The notes beneath the pieces are model-generated. The model was not told the origin of the DNA. It made no database searches and saw only the letters and a program-made list of their open reading frames with translations. The translations under genes and the position numbers were made by a program. A DNA stretch of 64,000 nucleotides from Alcaligenes pakistanensis (GTDB lineage: Bacteria > Pseudomonadota > Gammaproteobacteria > Burkholderiales > Burkholderiaceae_B), in contig NZ_BMZN01000002.1 of the NCBI RefSeq assembly GCF_014652815.1, positions 166,545 to 230,544 on the forward strand. Reading direction: 5' to 3'. Below are positions 1-8,927 of the stretch, piece after piece (positions within the stretch are counted from its first letter, which is position 1; every line of letters starts with the position of its first letter).

Positions 1-99
1 TACACCAAGACGGCAGCCTACGGTCACTTCGGTCGCAGCGAGCCCGAGTTCAGCTGGGAAGCCACCGATAAAGCGCAGACTTTGCGTCAGGCGATCTAA
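1..99 (+). CDS. metK: S-adenosylmethionine synthetase, C-terminal end (partial)
   Basis: The first 32 codons of the window read in frame to a TAA at 97-99 and give the conserved tail of MetK ([12 protein letters not shown] then SEPEFSWE). MetK makes S-adenosylmethionine from methionine and ATP. The rest of the gene lies before the window. It sits upstream of ahcY and metF, so methyl-donor synthesis, SAH clearance and methyl-group regeneration are neighbours here. A strong hairpin terminator follows at 137-172, so metK is probably transcribed apart from ahcY. Confidence 0.9.
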   Translation, partial: YTKTAAYGHFGRSEPEFSWEATDKAQTLRQAI

Positions 100-136
100 G
101 CCACCGTTTTATCGGGCTACCAGAGCCTTGATAGGG

Positions 137-172
137 AAAAGCCAGTCAGTTGCATCTGACTGGCTTTTTTTT
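137..172 (+). terminator. Rho-independent terminator of metK
   Basis: A 9-bp perfect stem (GCCAGTCAG at 141-149, CTGACTGGC at 156-164) closes a 6-nt loop. It is preceded by four A and followed by a run of T (165-172). It lies 38 bp after the metK stop. Confidence 0.9.
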
Positions 173-366
173 GCGAGTTCATTCTGTGCCGAAAACCCAT
201 GAGGAACAATAAGCACAACGGGTAGAGAGGGTATGCCGGTCACTGACGTACAGAAGGAAAAAATCCTAAAGCAAGCTGGTTTTCACGATAAAAATATCAG
301 CCTTTCCCCCGCTGGGCGTCTTCCCAAGACGAGCCAAACGGGTACAATCACCCACATTAATTTGCC

Positions 367-460
367 ATCCCCGAGGGGCGTTGCGACAAGACTGCGGTCT
401 TGCCAGGCTCGGGGCATGGATAGGTGGTTGCCACCTTGGAGAACGACGCTCACCACGACC
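367..460 (+). promoter_or_regulatory. S-adenosylhomocysteine (SAH) riboswitch in the ahcY leader
   Basis: The leader contains the hallmark SAH-aptamer segments: CCGAGGGGCGTTGCGAC at 371-387, CCAGGCTCGGGG at 403-414 and ACGCTCACC at 446-454. The last can pair back with the GGGGCGT strand. Members of this class (RF01057) bind SAH and switch on ahcY when the toxic by-product of methylation accumulates. The position, about 70 nt before the ahcY start, fits translational or transcriptional control of ahcY and the overlapping downstream genes. Recognition is by eye, without a covariance-model run. Confidence 0.88.
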
Positions 461-531
461 TGCATGGCGGGCTGCTGGTGAGATTCATTTGCTCTCCGTG
501 CAGTCTGCGTGCCGTATAACGGAGCCCGACT

Positions 532-1929
532 GTGACTTTTACCGATTACAAAATTGCCGATATTTCCTTGGCTGAATGGGGCCGCCGCGAGCTGACCATT
601 GCCGAGACCGAAATGCCTGGCCTGATGGCCACCCGCGAGGAATTTGCTGCCTCCCAGCCCCTGAAGGGCGCGCGCATCGCCGGCAGTTTGCACATGACGA
701 TTCAAACCGGGGTTCTGATTGAAACCCTGACGGCCCTGGGCGCTGAAGTGCGCTGGGCATCGTGCAATATCTTCTCCACTCAAGACCACGCTGCGGCTGC
801 TATTGCCGCCTCCGGTGTGCCTGTGTTCGCCGTCAAGGGCGAAACCCTGGCCGAGTACTGGCAATATGCCCACGACATTTTTGATTGGCCCGGTGAGCAG
901 GCCAATATGATTCTGGACGACGGCGGCGACGCTACCTTGCTGCTGCACCTGGGTGCCCGTGCTGAAAAAGACTTGTCTGTTCTGGATAAACCCGGCAGCG
1001 AAGAAGAGCGCGTCATGTACGCCTCTATCCGTGCTCGTTTGGAAACTGACAAAACTTGGTACTCCACCCGTCTGAGCCAAATCCAGGGCGTGACCGAAGA
1101 GACCACCACCGGTGTACACCGTCTGTACCAGATGGCCAAGAAAGGCGAACTGGCTTTCCCCGCCATCAACGTGAATGACTCGGTCACCAAGTCCAAGTTC
1201 GACAACCTGTACGGCTGCCGCGAGTCTCTGGTGGACGGTATCAAGCGCGCTACTGACGTGATGGTTGCCGGCAAGATTGCTGTGGTTTGCGGTTTCGGCG
1301 ATGTGGGTAAAGGTTGTGCCCAGGCTCTGGCCGCTCTGCGCGCCCAGGTTTGGGTTACCGAAATCGACCCTATCTGCGCCCTGCAAGCCTCGATGGAAGG
1401 CTACCGTGTTGTGACCATGGAAGAGGCCGCCGACAAGGCTGACATCTTCGTGACCGCTACCGGTAACTACCACGTCATTGATCGCTCGCACATGGAGCGC
1501 ATGAAAGACCAGGCCATCGTGTGCAATATCGGTCACTTCGATAATGAAATCGACGTGGCTTCGATTGAAGATCTGGAGTGGGAAGAGATCAAACCCCAGG
1601 TTGATCACATCATTTTCCCTGACGGCAAGCGCATCATCTTGCTGGCTCAAGGCCGTCTGGTGAACTTGGGTTGCGCCACTGGCCACCCTTCGTTTGTGAT
1701 GTCGGCTTCGTTCACGAACCAGACCATCGCACAAATTGAATTGTTCACTCGTGGCGATCACTACGAAACAGGTAAAGTATATGTACTGCCTAAACACCTG
1801 GACGAAAAAGTGGCACGTTTGCACCTGAAGAAATTGGGTGTCAATCTGTCCACCTTGTCTCAGGCGCAGGCGGACTACATCAATGTGCCTGTGCAAGGGC
1901 CATTTAAGGCTGAGCACTACCGCTATTAA
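532..1929 (+). CDS. ahcY: Adenosylhomocysteinase (SAH hydrolase)
   Basis: Hydrolyses S-adenosylhomocysteine to adenosine and homocysteine in the cytoplasm, relieving product inhibition of methyltransferases. The 465-residue product has the usual bacterial length. It shows the NAD-binding glycine motif GFGDVGKG near residue 254, the conserved [18 protein letters not shown] segment just before it, and the characteristic C-terminal FKAEHYRY tail. The start is GTG at 532, with GGAG 8-11 bases upstream; the protein then begins [17 protein letters not shown] as expected for the family. It lies directly under the SAH riboswitch and heads the ahcY-PF04020-metF operon. Confidence 0.97.
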   Translation: MTFTDYKIADISLAEWGRRELTIAETEMPGLMATREEFAASQPLKGARIAGSLHMTIQTGVLIETLTALGAEVRWASCNIFSTQDHAAAAIAASGVPVFAVKGETLAEYWQYAHDIFDWPGEQANMILDDGGDATLLLHLGARAEKDLSVLDKPGSEEERVMYASIRARLETDKTWYSTRLSQIQGVTEETTTGVHRLYQMAKKGELAFPAINVNDSVTKSKFDNLYGCRESLVDGIKRATDVMVAGKIAVVCGFGDVGKGCAQALAALRAQVWVTEIDPICALQASMEGYRVVTMEEAADKADIFVTATGNYHVIDRSHMERMKDQAIVCNIGHFDNEIDVASIEDLEWEEIKPQVDHIIFPDGKRIILLAQGRLVNLGCATGHPSFVMSASFTNQTIAQIELFTRGDHYETGKVYVLPKHLDEKVARLHLKKLGVNLSTLSQAQADYINVPVQGPFKAEHYRY

Positions 1930-1970
1930 ACGTACCGGCGTCTATGGACGCCTATTCTTGGAGCCCTATC

Positions 1971-2309
1971 ATGACTTTGCTACTTGTCTGGATCCTGAAT
2001 GCTGTCGCTTTGTTGGTTGTTGCCTATATTTTGCCCGGTATTGCCGTGGCCTCTTTCGGCTCAGCCCTGATCGCTGCGTTGGTACTGGGTTTGCTCAATA
2101 CCTTAGTCAAGCCTTTGCTGGTCATATTGACCTTGCCGATCACCATCGTGACCCTGGGTTTGTTTCTACTGGTGCTTAATGCATTGGTGTTCTGGTTTGC
2201 GGGCTCCATTCTCAAAGGCTTTCAGGTCAATGGCTTTTGGTGGGCCGTGATTGGGGCCATCGTCTACAGTCTGGTTTCTGGGCTGCTGTCGGGATTGTTA
2301 ATGAAATGA
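1971..2309 (+). CDS. PF04020 small membrane protein (phage-holin-4 superfamily)
   Basis: A 112-residue hydrophobic protein with about four membrane helices, of the PF04020 family often labelled phage holin family protein. The ATG at 1971 (MTLLLVWILNAVALLVVAYI) is preferred to the in-frame ATG at 1944 because GGAG lies 8 bases upstream of it and the family starts here. Its function is not established; it is a common companion of ahcY and metF in betaproteobacteria. Its TGA stop overlaps the metF start (ATGA), so the two are probably translationally coupled. There is no phage context, and the holin label should not be read as a lysis function. Confidence 0.85.
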   Translation: MTLLLVWILNAVALLVVAYILPGIAVASFGSALIAALVLGLLNTLVKPLLVILTLPITIVTLGLFLLVLNALVFWFAGSILKGFQVNGFWWAVIGAIVYSLVSGLLSGLLMK

Positions 2310-3145
2310 GCAATAAGCAAACCTTGAGCCTGGAGTTTTTCCCGCCGCGAGACATCGCGGCGCAGGAAAAACTGGTGCGAACCGCCAAGTCCCTGATGGG
2401 CTTGAATCCGGCCTATGTCAGCATGACGTTTGGAGCCGGTGGCTCCACGCGTGCTGGCACGGTCGATGCGGTAGCGCTGCTGCAAAAGCTGGGCTTTGAT
2501 GTAGCGCCACACTTGTCGTGCATTGGTACGGCACCGGAACAGCTAAGCGAGATGCTCGATAATTACCGCGACCAGGGCATACGACGTATTGTTGCCCTGC
2601 GCGGTGACTTGCCTTCGGGTATGGGTGGCGACGCGGGTGAATTGCGTTATGCCAGCGATCTGGTGGCTTTTATTCGCCAGAACTATGGGGAGCACTTCCA
2701 CATCGAAGTAGCTGCCTATCCCGAAATGCATCCGCAAGCCACGGGTTTCGGGGACGACCTGGGTCACTTTGTGAACAAGGTCAATGCGGGAGCGCACGGC
2801 GCGATCACACAGTACTTCTTTAACCCGGACTCCTACTTCAGCTTTGTTGAACGAGCCCAGGCGCAAGGCGTCACGATTCCGATCACGCCGGGCATCATGC
2901 CCATTACCAACTCGTCCCAGTTGCTGCGTTTCTCGACGATGTGCGGTGCGGAAGTACCGCGTTGGGTTCGTTTGCGTCTGGCTGATTTTGGTGATGACCG
3001 CGCATCGATTCGTGCATTTGGTATCGATGTGGTGGCACGTTTGTGCCAGGACCTGCTGGACGGCGGTGCTCCAGGCATACACATGTACACCTTGAACGGG
3101 GCAGAAGCGAGCATGGCCATCCTGCCGAATCTGACCTGGCGCTAA
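2306..3145 (+). CDS. metF: 5,10-methylenetetrahydrofolate reductase
   Basis: Reduces methylene-THF to methyl-THF, the methyl donor for rebuilding methionine from homocysteine. The 279-residue product carries the MetF/FAD-binding signatures SLEFFPPRD near the start, MTFGAGGSTRAGTVD, ALRGDLP, AAYPEMHP, TQYFFNPDSYFSFV and the final APGIHMYTLN. The start at 2306 is taken as the ATG that overlaps the stop of the preceding gene; the open frame extends further upstream but without family similarity. It completes a methyl-cycle operon that should respond to SAH through the riboswitch. Confidence 0.96.
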   Translation: MSNKQTLSLEFFPPRDIAAQEKLVRTAKSLMGLNPAYVSMTFGAGGSTRAGTVDAVALLQKLGFDVAPHLSCIGTAPEQLSEMLDNYRDQGIRRIVALRGDLPSGMGGDAGELRYASDLVAFIRQNYGEHFHIEVAAYPEMHPQATGFGDDLGHFVNKVNAGAHGAITQYFFNPDSYFSFVERAQAQGVTIPITPGIMPITNSSQLLRFSTMCGAEVPRWVRLRLADFGDDRASIRAFGIDVVARLCQDLLDGGAPGIHMYTLNGAEASMAILPNLTWR

Positions 3146-3166
3146 GTACTTAGACGCTGAACAAAG

Positions 3167-3250
3167 AACCCGCCACAGATCGTGATCTACACACCAAAAG
3201 TTGGGTATGTCCAGCTTTTGGGATAGCTCAGTACGTGGCGGGTTTTCTTT
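3167..3250 (+). terminator. Probable terminator structure after metF
   Basis: A 10-bp outer stem (AACCCGCCAC at 3167-3176, GTGGCGGGTT at 3235-3244) is followed by TTCTTT. It encloses a smaller CCAAAAG/CTTTTGG hairpin. The long loop makes it less canonical than the metK terminator. The rest of the 3146-3369 gap shows no gene. Confidence 0.6.
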
Positions 3251-3369
3251 ATGGGATCGCGTGAGCAGTATTAATTCTGCAGGATCATTCAGCTTGTACG
3301 GTGCCGGTTTGACCCGTACTTAGCTCAACAATATCCAAGCGTTTGCACCGTTTTCAGCTAAGGAGCGAT

Positions 3370-3999
3370 TTACAGCTCCGGCGCAGGTACAGCCCAGCCC
3401 TTATCCGTCAAAACACTGTCCAGGCGTTGGTCGTGCTCGGCGGGCTGGTAGGATTGGCCCGACAAGTCGCCCACGGCCCAGGCAATGCCAATGCTGGTAA
3501 AGGCATGATTTTGTTCTTTCAGTGCCGCTAAAGTCCGGTCGTAATACCCTTTTCCATAGCCCAGCCGATCACCCTGACGGGTATAGCCCAAGGTGGGAAC
3601 CAGGACGATATCCGGCTGCATGGTTTTGGTGGAAGTGGGGATTTCAATCCCGTAACGCCCTTTTTCCATTTCGGTATCGGGCGTCCACTCTACAAAGCGC
3701 AGCGGCGCATCAGTTTCGCTGACCACGGGCAGACAGACGTTCAAGCCTTCCTCTTCCACCCATTGAACCAGCAAGGGGCGCAGGTCAGGCTCTTTGTCCA
3801 TGGGCCAGAAAGCGGCAATGGTGGTGGGTTCGGCGCGACCTTGTTCACGCAGGCGGCTGCGGTTGGTGGCCAGCCAGGTGAACAGACGGCCCCGGATCAG
3901 CAAAGCGCCCCGGTTGGTATCAATAGCGGCTTGTCCTGCACGCAGGTCTTTTAGTCGCGTGCGCAGCGCGGCTGCGTTATGCTCTACGTTCTGAATCAT
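3370..3999 (-). CDS. fau: 5-formyltetrahydrofolate cyclo-ligase
   Basis: Converts 5-formyl-THF to 5,10-methenyl-THF with ATP, returning a stored folate to one-carbon metabolism. The C-terminal half holds the family signature LGYTRQGDRLGYGKGYYDRT, with the nucleotide-binding GYGKGYYDR loop. I choose the ATG at 3999 (MIQNVEHNAAALRTRL), giving 209 residues, the normal size; an upstream in-frame start at 4071 would overlap slt by more than 40 bp. The gene faces slt head to head and their 5' ends lie within about 30 bp, so their promoters must lie inside each other's coding region. Confidence 0.93.
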   Translation of the reverse strand: MIQNVEHNAAALRTRLKDLRAGQAAIDTNRGALLIRGRLFTWLATNRSRLREQGRAEPTTIAAFWPMDKEPDLRPLLVQWVEEEGLNVCLPVVSETDAPLRFVEWTPDTEMEKGRYGIEIPTSTKTMQPDIVLVPTLGYTRQGDRLGYGKGYYDRTLAALKEQNHAFTSIGIAWAVGDLSGQSYQPAEHDQRLDSVLTDKGWAVPAPEL

Positions 4000-4024
4000 G
4001 GGTGATTTTCTAAAGGCCGTCACT

Positions 4025-6100
4025 ATGGGTATCAACCAGCTAAAGTACCAGAAATCCTCGGCTTGGGGCATGGCGTCCGCGCTTCCTCGCCCGTCCTTGA
4101 GCGCCCTGGTGGTGTTTGCATTGGGTTTGGTTGGCTGTGCGGGTTCGCAATCGCCACAAGCCCAGACCCATTCTTCTGATCCTGCCGCTGTTAAGCAAGC
4201 GGTGGTGTTGCAGCCCGCTAAAGAAGCGGTGCGTCGTTGGGACCGTGTCCCGGCTGTTCCTCCGGTCGCGCGTCAGGCTTTGGTCGATGCCCGCGATGCT
4301 GTGCAGGCCAAGCGCTGGACGGCGCTGGATGCCCTGGCGCCAGTGGCCGCCGATGATCCTGTGCTGGGTTCTTATGCCCAGTACTGGCGCCTGCGCCGCA
4401 TCCTGCAAGACGCCGCGACGCCAGTGCCTGATGAGCAAGTCCGTTTGTTCCTGGCCAGCAATCAAGACGAATACCTGGAAAACCGCCTGAAGTCGGACTG
4501 GATTGTGGCCGCGGCACGTACCGGCAACTATGCCCTGGTGCGTGATTTATCCCCCGTGCATGCCCCGACTTCAGCCGTGAAATGTGCTGTTGCTTTAGCC
4601 CAGAATGTGGCGGGCCAGCCTGTTGATGTGGACGATTTGCTGGCGTCTTTTTCCCCGAGTCAGGCTTGCTGGTCGGCTTTGGATCAGTTGTACGCCCGTA
4701 AAATAGTCAGCAAGAATCAGGTCCGTGACCTGATGCGTGATGCTCTGGAAAATAACCGTGCGGCCCAGGCCCGTCGTCTGGCGGCGATTATTTTTACTGC
4801 GCCGCAAATGAAGGATTACACCGCCTTGATGGCATCGCCGCAAAAGTGGCTGGACCGGAATGTGAACAATAGCGCGGTCAATCCAGAACTAGTGGCCTTA
4901 GCCCTGTCCCGTTTGGGACGTGGGCAGCGGGATACTGCCGCGGCTTATATCGACCGCAGCTGGGCAGGCAAAATCCCTCAGGAAAACCTGAATTGGGTGT
5001 GGGGCCAGTTTGGTCTGGTCAGCGCTTTGCGAGTAGAAAATGACGCAGCCACGTGGTATCGCCGTTCTGGCCGTACTGCGATGACTGACTACAACAATGC
5101 CTGGCAAGTGCGTGCTGAACTGCGCCAGCCCACCATTGAGTGGAAGCACGTCTCTGCCGCTATCGACAAGATGAATGATGCACAGAAAGCCGAGCCGGTT
5201 TGGGTGTACTGGTCGGGCCGTGCTCATGAGGCCTTGGGTCATAAAGACCAGGCCCGCGCCAAATTCCAGTCCATTGTGGGCGATTTGAACTTCTACGGTC
5301 AGCTGGCCACGGAAGAGTTGGGTCTGACGCCTTCCTTGCCGCCTCAGCCACAGCCTTTGACGCCTTTGGACATGCAAGATGCGCGCACCAATGCTGGTCT
5401 ATTGCGGGCGGTGGAGTTGTTCAAACTGGGCTGGCGTCCTGAAGCCGTACCTGAGTGGAACTTTGCCCTGCGCGGCATGAACGACAGACAGCTGCGCGCT
5501 GCTGCCGAGTTCGCTCGTGAACAGCGCATTTACGACCGGGTGGTGAATACCTCCTTGTTGACCAAGAACGAGATCGACTTCAGCCAGCGCTTTATCGCGC
5601 CCTTTGAGGGCCGTGTGACGGAGCAGGCCAAGTCCATCAATCTGGACCCAGCCTGGGTGTATGGCTTGATTCGCCAGGAATCGCGCTTTATTACCGATGC
5701 GCGTTCGGGGGTGGGGGCATCGGGCTTGATGCAGTTGATGCCAGCGACGGCCAAGTGGGTCGCCAAGAAAATTGATATGCACGACTTCTCGCCTACACGC
5801 GTGAACGAATTCGAGGTGAACACGGTATTAGGAACTAACTACCTGAATATCGTCTTGGCTCAGTTGGGTGGTTCTCAGGTTTTGGCCTCGGCAGGCTACA
5901 ACGCGGGCCCTGGACGCCCGATTCAGTGGCGCTCGCGTTTGAACAGCTCGGTGGAAGGAGCCATTTTTGCGGAAACCATTCCCTTTACTGAAACACGTTT
6001 GTACGTGAAAAACGTGCTTTCCAATGCGACCTACTACTCCATGATGTTCAGTGGCCAGCCGCAGTCCCTGAAGGGGCGTTTGGGTACGATTTCGCCTTGA
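4025..6100 (+). CDS. slt: Lytic murein transglycosylase (Slt70 type)
   Basis: Cleaves the MurNAc-GlcNAc bond of peptidoglycan, forming 1,6-anhydro-MurNAc ends. Residues about 20-45 form a hydrophobic signal ending in a lipobox-like LVGC, so the protein may be a periplasmic lipoprotein. The long middle part is the alpha-helical superhelix (U and L domains). The C-terminal SLT domain shows YGLIRQESRF with the catalytic Glu, SGVGASGLMQLMPATA, and AGYNAGPGRPIQWR. At 691 residues it is slightly longer than E. coli Slt. The start is uncertain among 3998, 4025 and 4070. It ends by overlapping the cca start (TGATG). Confidence 0.93.
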   Translation: MGINQLKYQKSSAWGMASALPRPSLSALVVFALGLVGCAGSQSPQAQTHSSDPAAVKQAVVLQPAKEAVRRWDRVPAVPPVARQALVDARDAVQAKRWTALDALAPVAADDPVLGSYAQYWRLRRILQDAATPVPDEQVRLFLASNQDEYLENRLKSDWIVAAARTGNYALVRDLSPVHAPTSAVKCAVALAQNVAGQPVDVDDLLASFSPSQACWSALDQLYARKIVSKNQVRDLMRDALENNRAAQARRLAAIIFTAPQMKDYTALMASPQKWLDRNVNNSAVNPELVALALSRLGRGQRDTAAAYIDRSWAGKIPQENLNWVWGQFGLVSALRVENDAATWYRRSGRTAMTDYNNAWQVRAELRQPTIEWKHVSAAIDKMNDAQKAEPVWVYWSGRAHEALGHKDQARAKFQSIVGDLNFYGQLATEELGLTPSLPPQPQPLTPLDMQDARTNAGLLRAVELFKLGWRPEAVPEWNFALRGMNDRQLRAAAEFAREQRIYDRVVNTSLLTKNEIDFSQRFIAPFEGRVTEQAKSINLDPAWVYGLIRQESRFITDARSGVGASGLMQLMPATAKWVAKKIDMHDFSPTRVNEFEVNTVLGTNYLNIVLAQLGGSQVLASAGYNAGPGRPIQWRSRLNSSVEGAIFAETIPFTETRLYVKNVLSNATYYSMMFSGQPQSLKGRLGTISP

Positions 6101-7254
6101 TGAGCCAGCCCATGCTTGATGATAGGCAGAAAACGGCTTTGGCGGCCCTGATGGGGGCGCCAGACCCTGTGCTGGAAGGCTTGCAGGTGTATGTGGTGGG
6201 TGGCGCAGTGCGCGATGCCTTGCTAGACCTGCCGGCGGGCGATAAGGACTGGGTGGTGGTGGGAGCCCGACCTGAAGATATGGCCGCCAGGGGCTTCATT
6301 CCCGTTGGTGGCGACTTTCCTGTCTTTCTGAATCCCCATAGCAAAGAAGAATTTGCGCTAGCCCGAACAGAGCGCAAGTCGGGCCGTGGTTATAAAGGCT
6401 TCACGTTTTATACCGGTACAGACGTTACCTTGGCGGATGATCTGCGCCGCCGTGATCTGACCATTAATGCCATGGCCGTGGATGCCGCAGGCAATCTGCA
6501 CGACCCTTTGAATGGTTTGGCCGACTTGCAGGCCCGCCTGTTTCGGCATGTCGGTTCTGCCTTCAGTGAAGACCCGGTACGTTTGTTGCGCCTGGCACGC
6601 TTTGCAGCACGCTTCACCGAGTTTAAGGTCGCCGACGATACCTGGGCCTTGGCGCGCGATCTGGTCGAGCAAGGCGAGGTCGACGAGCTGGTGGCCGAGC
6701 GCATCTACCTGGAAATTGCCAAAGGCTTATCGTCCAAGCAGCCCGCCCGCATGTTCGAGGTATTGCGGGAAGTCGGTGCGCTGGAACGCGTTATGCCCGG
6801 TTTGACTTATAACGACCGGATTGGCGAACAAGTTCAGGTGGCGAAAGACAGACAGTTGGAATTGGCAGGTTGTTTTGCAGTGCTGTGCCATATTTCTGAC
6901 GTGCCTGCACAGGTTGCAGAGCAGATTCGAGCACCTTCTGAATGGCGCGATCAGGCCCGACTTTTGCCAGAGTTGTTGGCCTGCCCGGTTTTATTGCAGC
7001 CGCGCTCCCATGTGGAGTCGGCTTTGCAAGTCATGGAGTCGCTGGATGCTTTGCGCAAGCCGGAGCGTTTTATTCAATTGATTAGTGCCGCGGCTTGCCT
7101 GGAGCCGGTTCCTGAACTGGAGTGGGATGTTCTGCGCAAGGTAATGGCGAGTGTGGATGCTGGGGCGGTGGCTGCACAGTTCAAGGCTGAACCGGGGAAG
7201 ATCCGGGCGGCTGTACGTGCGGCCAGACTGGCCGCTTTAGAGCAGTTTGTGTAG
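6100..7254 (+). CDS. cca: CCA-adding tRNA nucleotidyltransferase
   Basis: Adds or repairs the 3'-CCA end of tRNAs using CTP and ATP. The N-terminal class II nucleotidyltransferase core is clear: YVVGGAVRDALLDLPAGDKDW (metal-binding D-x-D), DDLRRRDLTINAMA (ribose and nucleotide selection), and DPVRLLRLARFAARF. The product is 384 residues, so the C-terminal HD phosphohydrolase region of the longer gamma-type enzymes looks reduced or absent; I see no HD motif. The start ATG at 6100 overlaps the slt stop, with a TTG just upstream as an alternative. Confidence 0.94.
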   Translation: MSQPMLDDRQKTALAALMGAPDPVLEGLQVYVVGGAVRDALLDLPAGDKDWVVVGARPEDMAARGFIPVGGDFPVFLNPHSKEEFALARTERKSGRGYKGFTFYTGTDVTLADDLRRRDLTINAMAVDAAGNLHDPLNGLADLQARLFRHVGSAFSEDPVRLLRLARFAARFTEFKVADDTWALARDLVEQGEVDELVAERIYLEIAKGLSSKQPARMFEVLREVGALERVMPGLTYNDRIGEQVQVAKDRQLELAGCFAVLCHISDVPAQVAEQIRAPSEWRDQARLLPELLACPVLLQPRSHVESALQVMESLDALRKPERFIQLISAAACLEPVPELEWDVLRKVMASVDAGAVAAQFKAEPGKIRAAVRAARLAALEQFV

Positions 7255-7280
7255 TTTGGTGTGGGCTGCTTGTGATGCTC

Positions 7281-7316
7281 AAATAGATAAGCGGCCAATA
7301 GGCCGCTTATCTATTT
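7281..7316. terminator. Bidirectional terminator between cca and the methyltransferase
   Basis: A perfect inverted repeat with 16-bp arms (7281-7296 and 7301-7316; core GATAAGCGGCC/GGCCGCTTATC) around an AATA loop. It is flanked by A on the left and T on the right, so it can stop transcription arriving from either gene of this convergent pair. Confidence 0.85.
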
Positions 7317-7368
7317 GCAGTCGGCCCGTGGCTAAGATGCTGCCAAGGGGCCAAAATAGTCCAAACGC

Positions 7369-8583
7369 TTACAGGCGTTCGCGTCTGTCCCCGTTCATCG
7401 TGCCCAGCATGGGCGCGGAAATATCGCGGCCGATGATCAACACCTTGAACAGTTCGCCCATTTCCGCTTCAGACAACAGCTTGTTAGCCGCGCTCATGGT
7501 CTGCGCCCATTGCTGCTGGACTGCTGGTGCCGGGTCTTCAGGTGGTGAAGCCAGGAAGTTGGTGATGCCGCAGTTCATCAAGAAACGAGCTTGACTGGTA
7601 TAGCCCAGCACATCCAGTCCGGCTTCCAGGGCTGCATCGGCCATGGCGGTAAAGTCCACATGGGCCGTGATGTCCTGTAAGCCCGCCAGAACCAGGGGTT
7701 CGGCATGGGCAAAGTGACGGAAGTGGCACATTAAGGTGCCTTTGTCGCGCTGTGGGTGGTAGTACTCGCGCTGTGGGAAACCATAGTCGATCAGAATGGC
7801 GGCACCGTGCTTCAACCAAGTGCCCATGCTGCGCACCCAAGCCTCGGCTTGCAGATTGATCTCTGACAGGTAAAAAGGCTGGGCCTCCAAGCGCTCAGCT
7901 ACTAAAGAGGCCAGATGTTCGGGAGCCGGGCGGGTAGCCAGATAGAAAGGTGCGGGCAGGCCCTGGGCGGTGCTGTCGTCTGCAGCGATCACACCCACTT
8001 CCAGCACCTTGCCGTCCACATCAAATGTGAACAGGCTGGCAGGCATGGCGTCCAGCACTTCATTGGCAATAATGCAGCCGCTAAAGGTATGAGGGGTGCT
8101 GTCCAGCCATTGCACCTGGGCTTGCAAGGGGGCTAGACGCTCTTGCTGACGTGCGCGCAAATCGGGGGAGACTTCCAAGATGAAATATTTCGGCTCGATC
8201 CCTTGCTTTCGCAGTTCGATAATCAGCGCTTCGGCCAGCGCACCGCTGCCTGCGCCAAATTCCAGAACGGACAGGGACTGGCTGCCTTCCAGCACTTCCA
8301 TCACCTGGCGGCTCAAGGTTTGCGCAAACAGGGGCGAGAGTTCGGGTGCCGTCGTAAAGTCGCCCGTAGGCTGGTTGCTGCCAAACTTGGTGCTGCCGCC
8401 GGTGTAGTAGCCCAGATGCGGTGCGTACAGCGCATGGTGCATCCATTGGTCGAAGGCCAGAAAGCCACCTTCATCTTCAATGCGGTCTAAAAGATAACGG
8501 TTAACCTGCGCGACGTGTTTTTTCAGCTCGTCTGACAGGGGCGGTAAACCGTGTGGCAGGGCGGGGGCGGACAATACGTTCAT
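7369..8583 (-). CDS. MidA/NDUFAF7-like SAM-dependent methyltransferase (COG1565)
   Basis: A 404-residue class I methyltransferase of the MidA/NDUFAF7 group. The SAM-binding motif I is LEFGAGSGALAEAL. The N-terminal part has the family features FDQWMHHALYAPHLGYY and GDFTTAPELSPLFAQTL; motif LIDYGFPQREYYHPQR lies in the C-terminal half. The human relative methylates an arginine of a complex I subunit; whether the bacterial enzyme does so is not known. It lies 4 bp downstream of a small membrane-protein gene and is probably co-transcribed with it. Confidence 0.88.
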   Translation of the reverse strand: MNVLSAPALPHGLPPLSDELKKHVAQVNRYLLDRIEDEGGFLAFDQWMHHALYAPHLGYYTGGSTKFGSNQPTGDFTTAPELSPLFAQTLSRQVMEVLEGSQSLSVLEFGAGSGALAEALIIELRKQGIEPKYFILEVSPDLRARQQERLAPLQAQVQWLDSTPHTFSGCIIANEVLDAMPASLFTFDVDGKVLEVGVIAADDSTAQGLPAPFYLATRPAPEHLASLVAERLEAQPFYLSEINLQAEAWVRSMGTWLKHGAAILIDYGFPQREYYHPQRDKGTLMCHFRHFAHAEPLVLAGLQDITAHVDFTAMADAALEAGLDVLGYTSQARFLMNCGITNFLASPPEDPAPAVQQQWAQTMSAANKLLSEAEMGELFKVLIIGRDISAPMLGTMNGDRRERL

Positions 8584-8587
8584 GGCG

Positions 8588-8809
8588 TCAGTTGGGCTTG
8601 TCGTTAGGGGTCTCGGAAGAAGCCGGGGCGGCGCTCTTGGCGCGGGCTTTTTTGGCCTCAGTCACTTGGTGCAGGGTGCGAATCATGCCGACCAACATCC
8701 CGATCAGGATGGAGGCGCTGGCAGCCAGGATGAAGTTGCCGAAGATAACCCACAAAGGCAGGCACAGAACGGCCATGAGCAAGATGGGTTTTTGCAGCAA
8801 GACTTTCAT
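8588..8809 (-). CDS. Small two-helix membrane protein, unknown function
   Basis: Seventy-three residues: two closely spaced hydrophobic segments (about residues 8-25 and 27-46), then a basic, low-complexity hydrophilic tail (KKARAKSAAPASSETPNDKPN). I do not recognise a family with certainty. It is likely real because its stop lies 4 bp upstream of the methyltransferase start on the same strand and no other frame is better. It may act with that enzyme at the membrane, but this is only context. Confidence 0.6.
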   Translation of the reverse strand: MKVLLQKPILLMAVLCLPLWVIFGNFILAASASILIGMLVGMIRTLHQVTEAKKARAKSAAPASSETPNDKPN

Positions 8810-8927
8810 ACACCCTCAAAAAATAGCGTGGAACCGGGGCCAATTGTAGCCCAGGCCAGCCAGCATCTTGAGCTTGGCGGCGGCTGCGTTACCATGAGCG
8901 TTTTGTCTGCATAGCAAAGGGGTAGGG

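Noticed and set aside
283-1917. Long minus-strand open frame opposite ahcY
   Set aside because: It is the shadow of ahcY; its composition follows the codon pattern of the opposite strand and no family features are seen.
1971-2309. Phage lysis function from the holin family name
   Set aside because: The PF04020 label is historical; the gene is in a methyl-cycle operon and no phage genes are nearby.
3146-3369. Possible 6S RNA near the 5-formyl-THF cyclo-ligase gene
   Set aside because: 6S RNA is often found upstream of this gene, but this gap lies downstream of it and the sequence shows only a terminator-like fold, not the 6S bubble.
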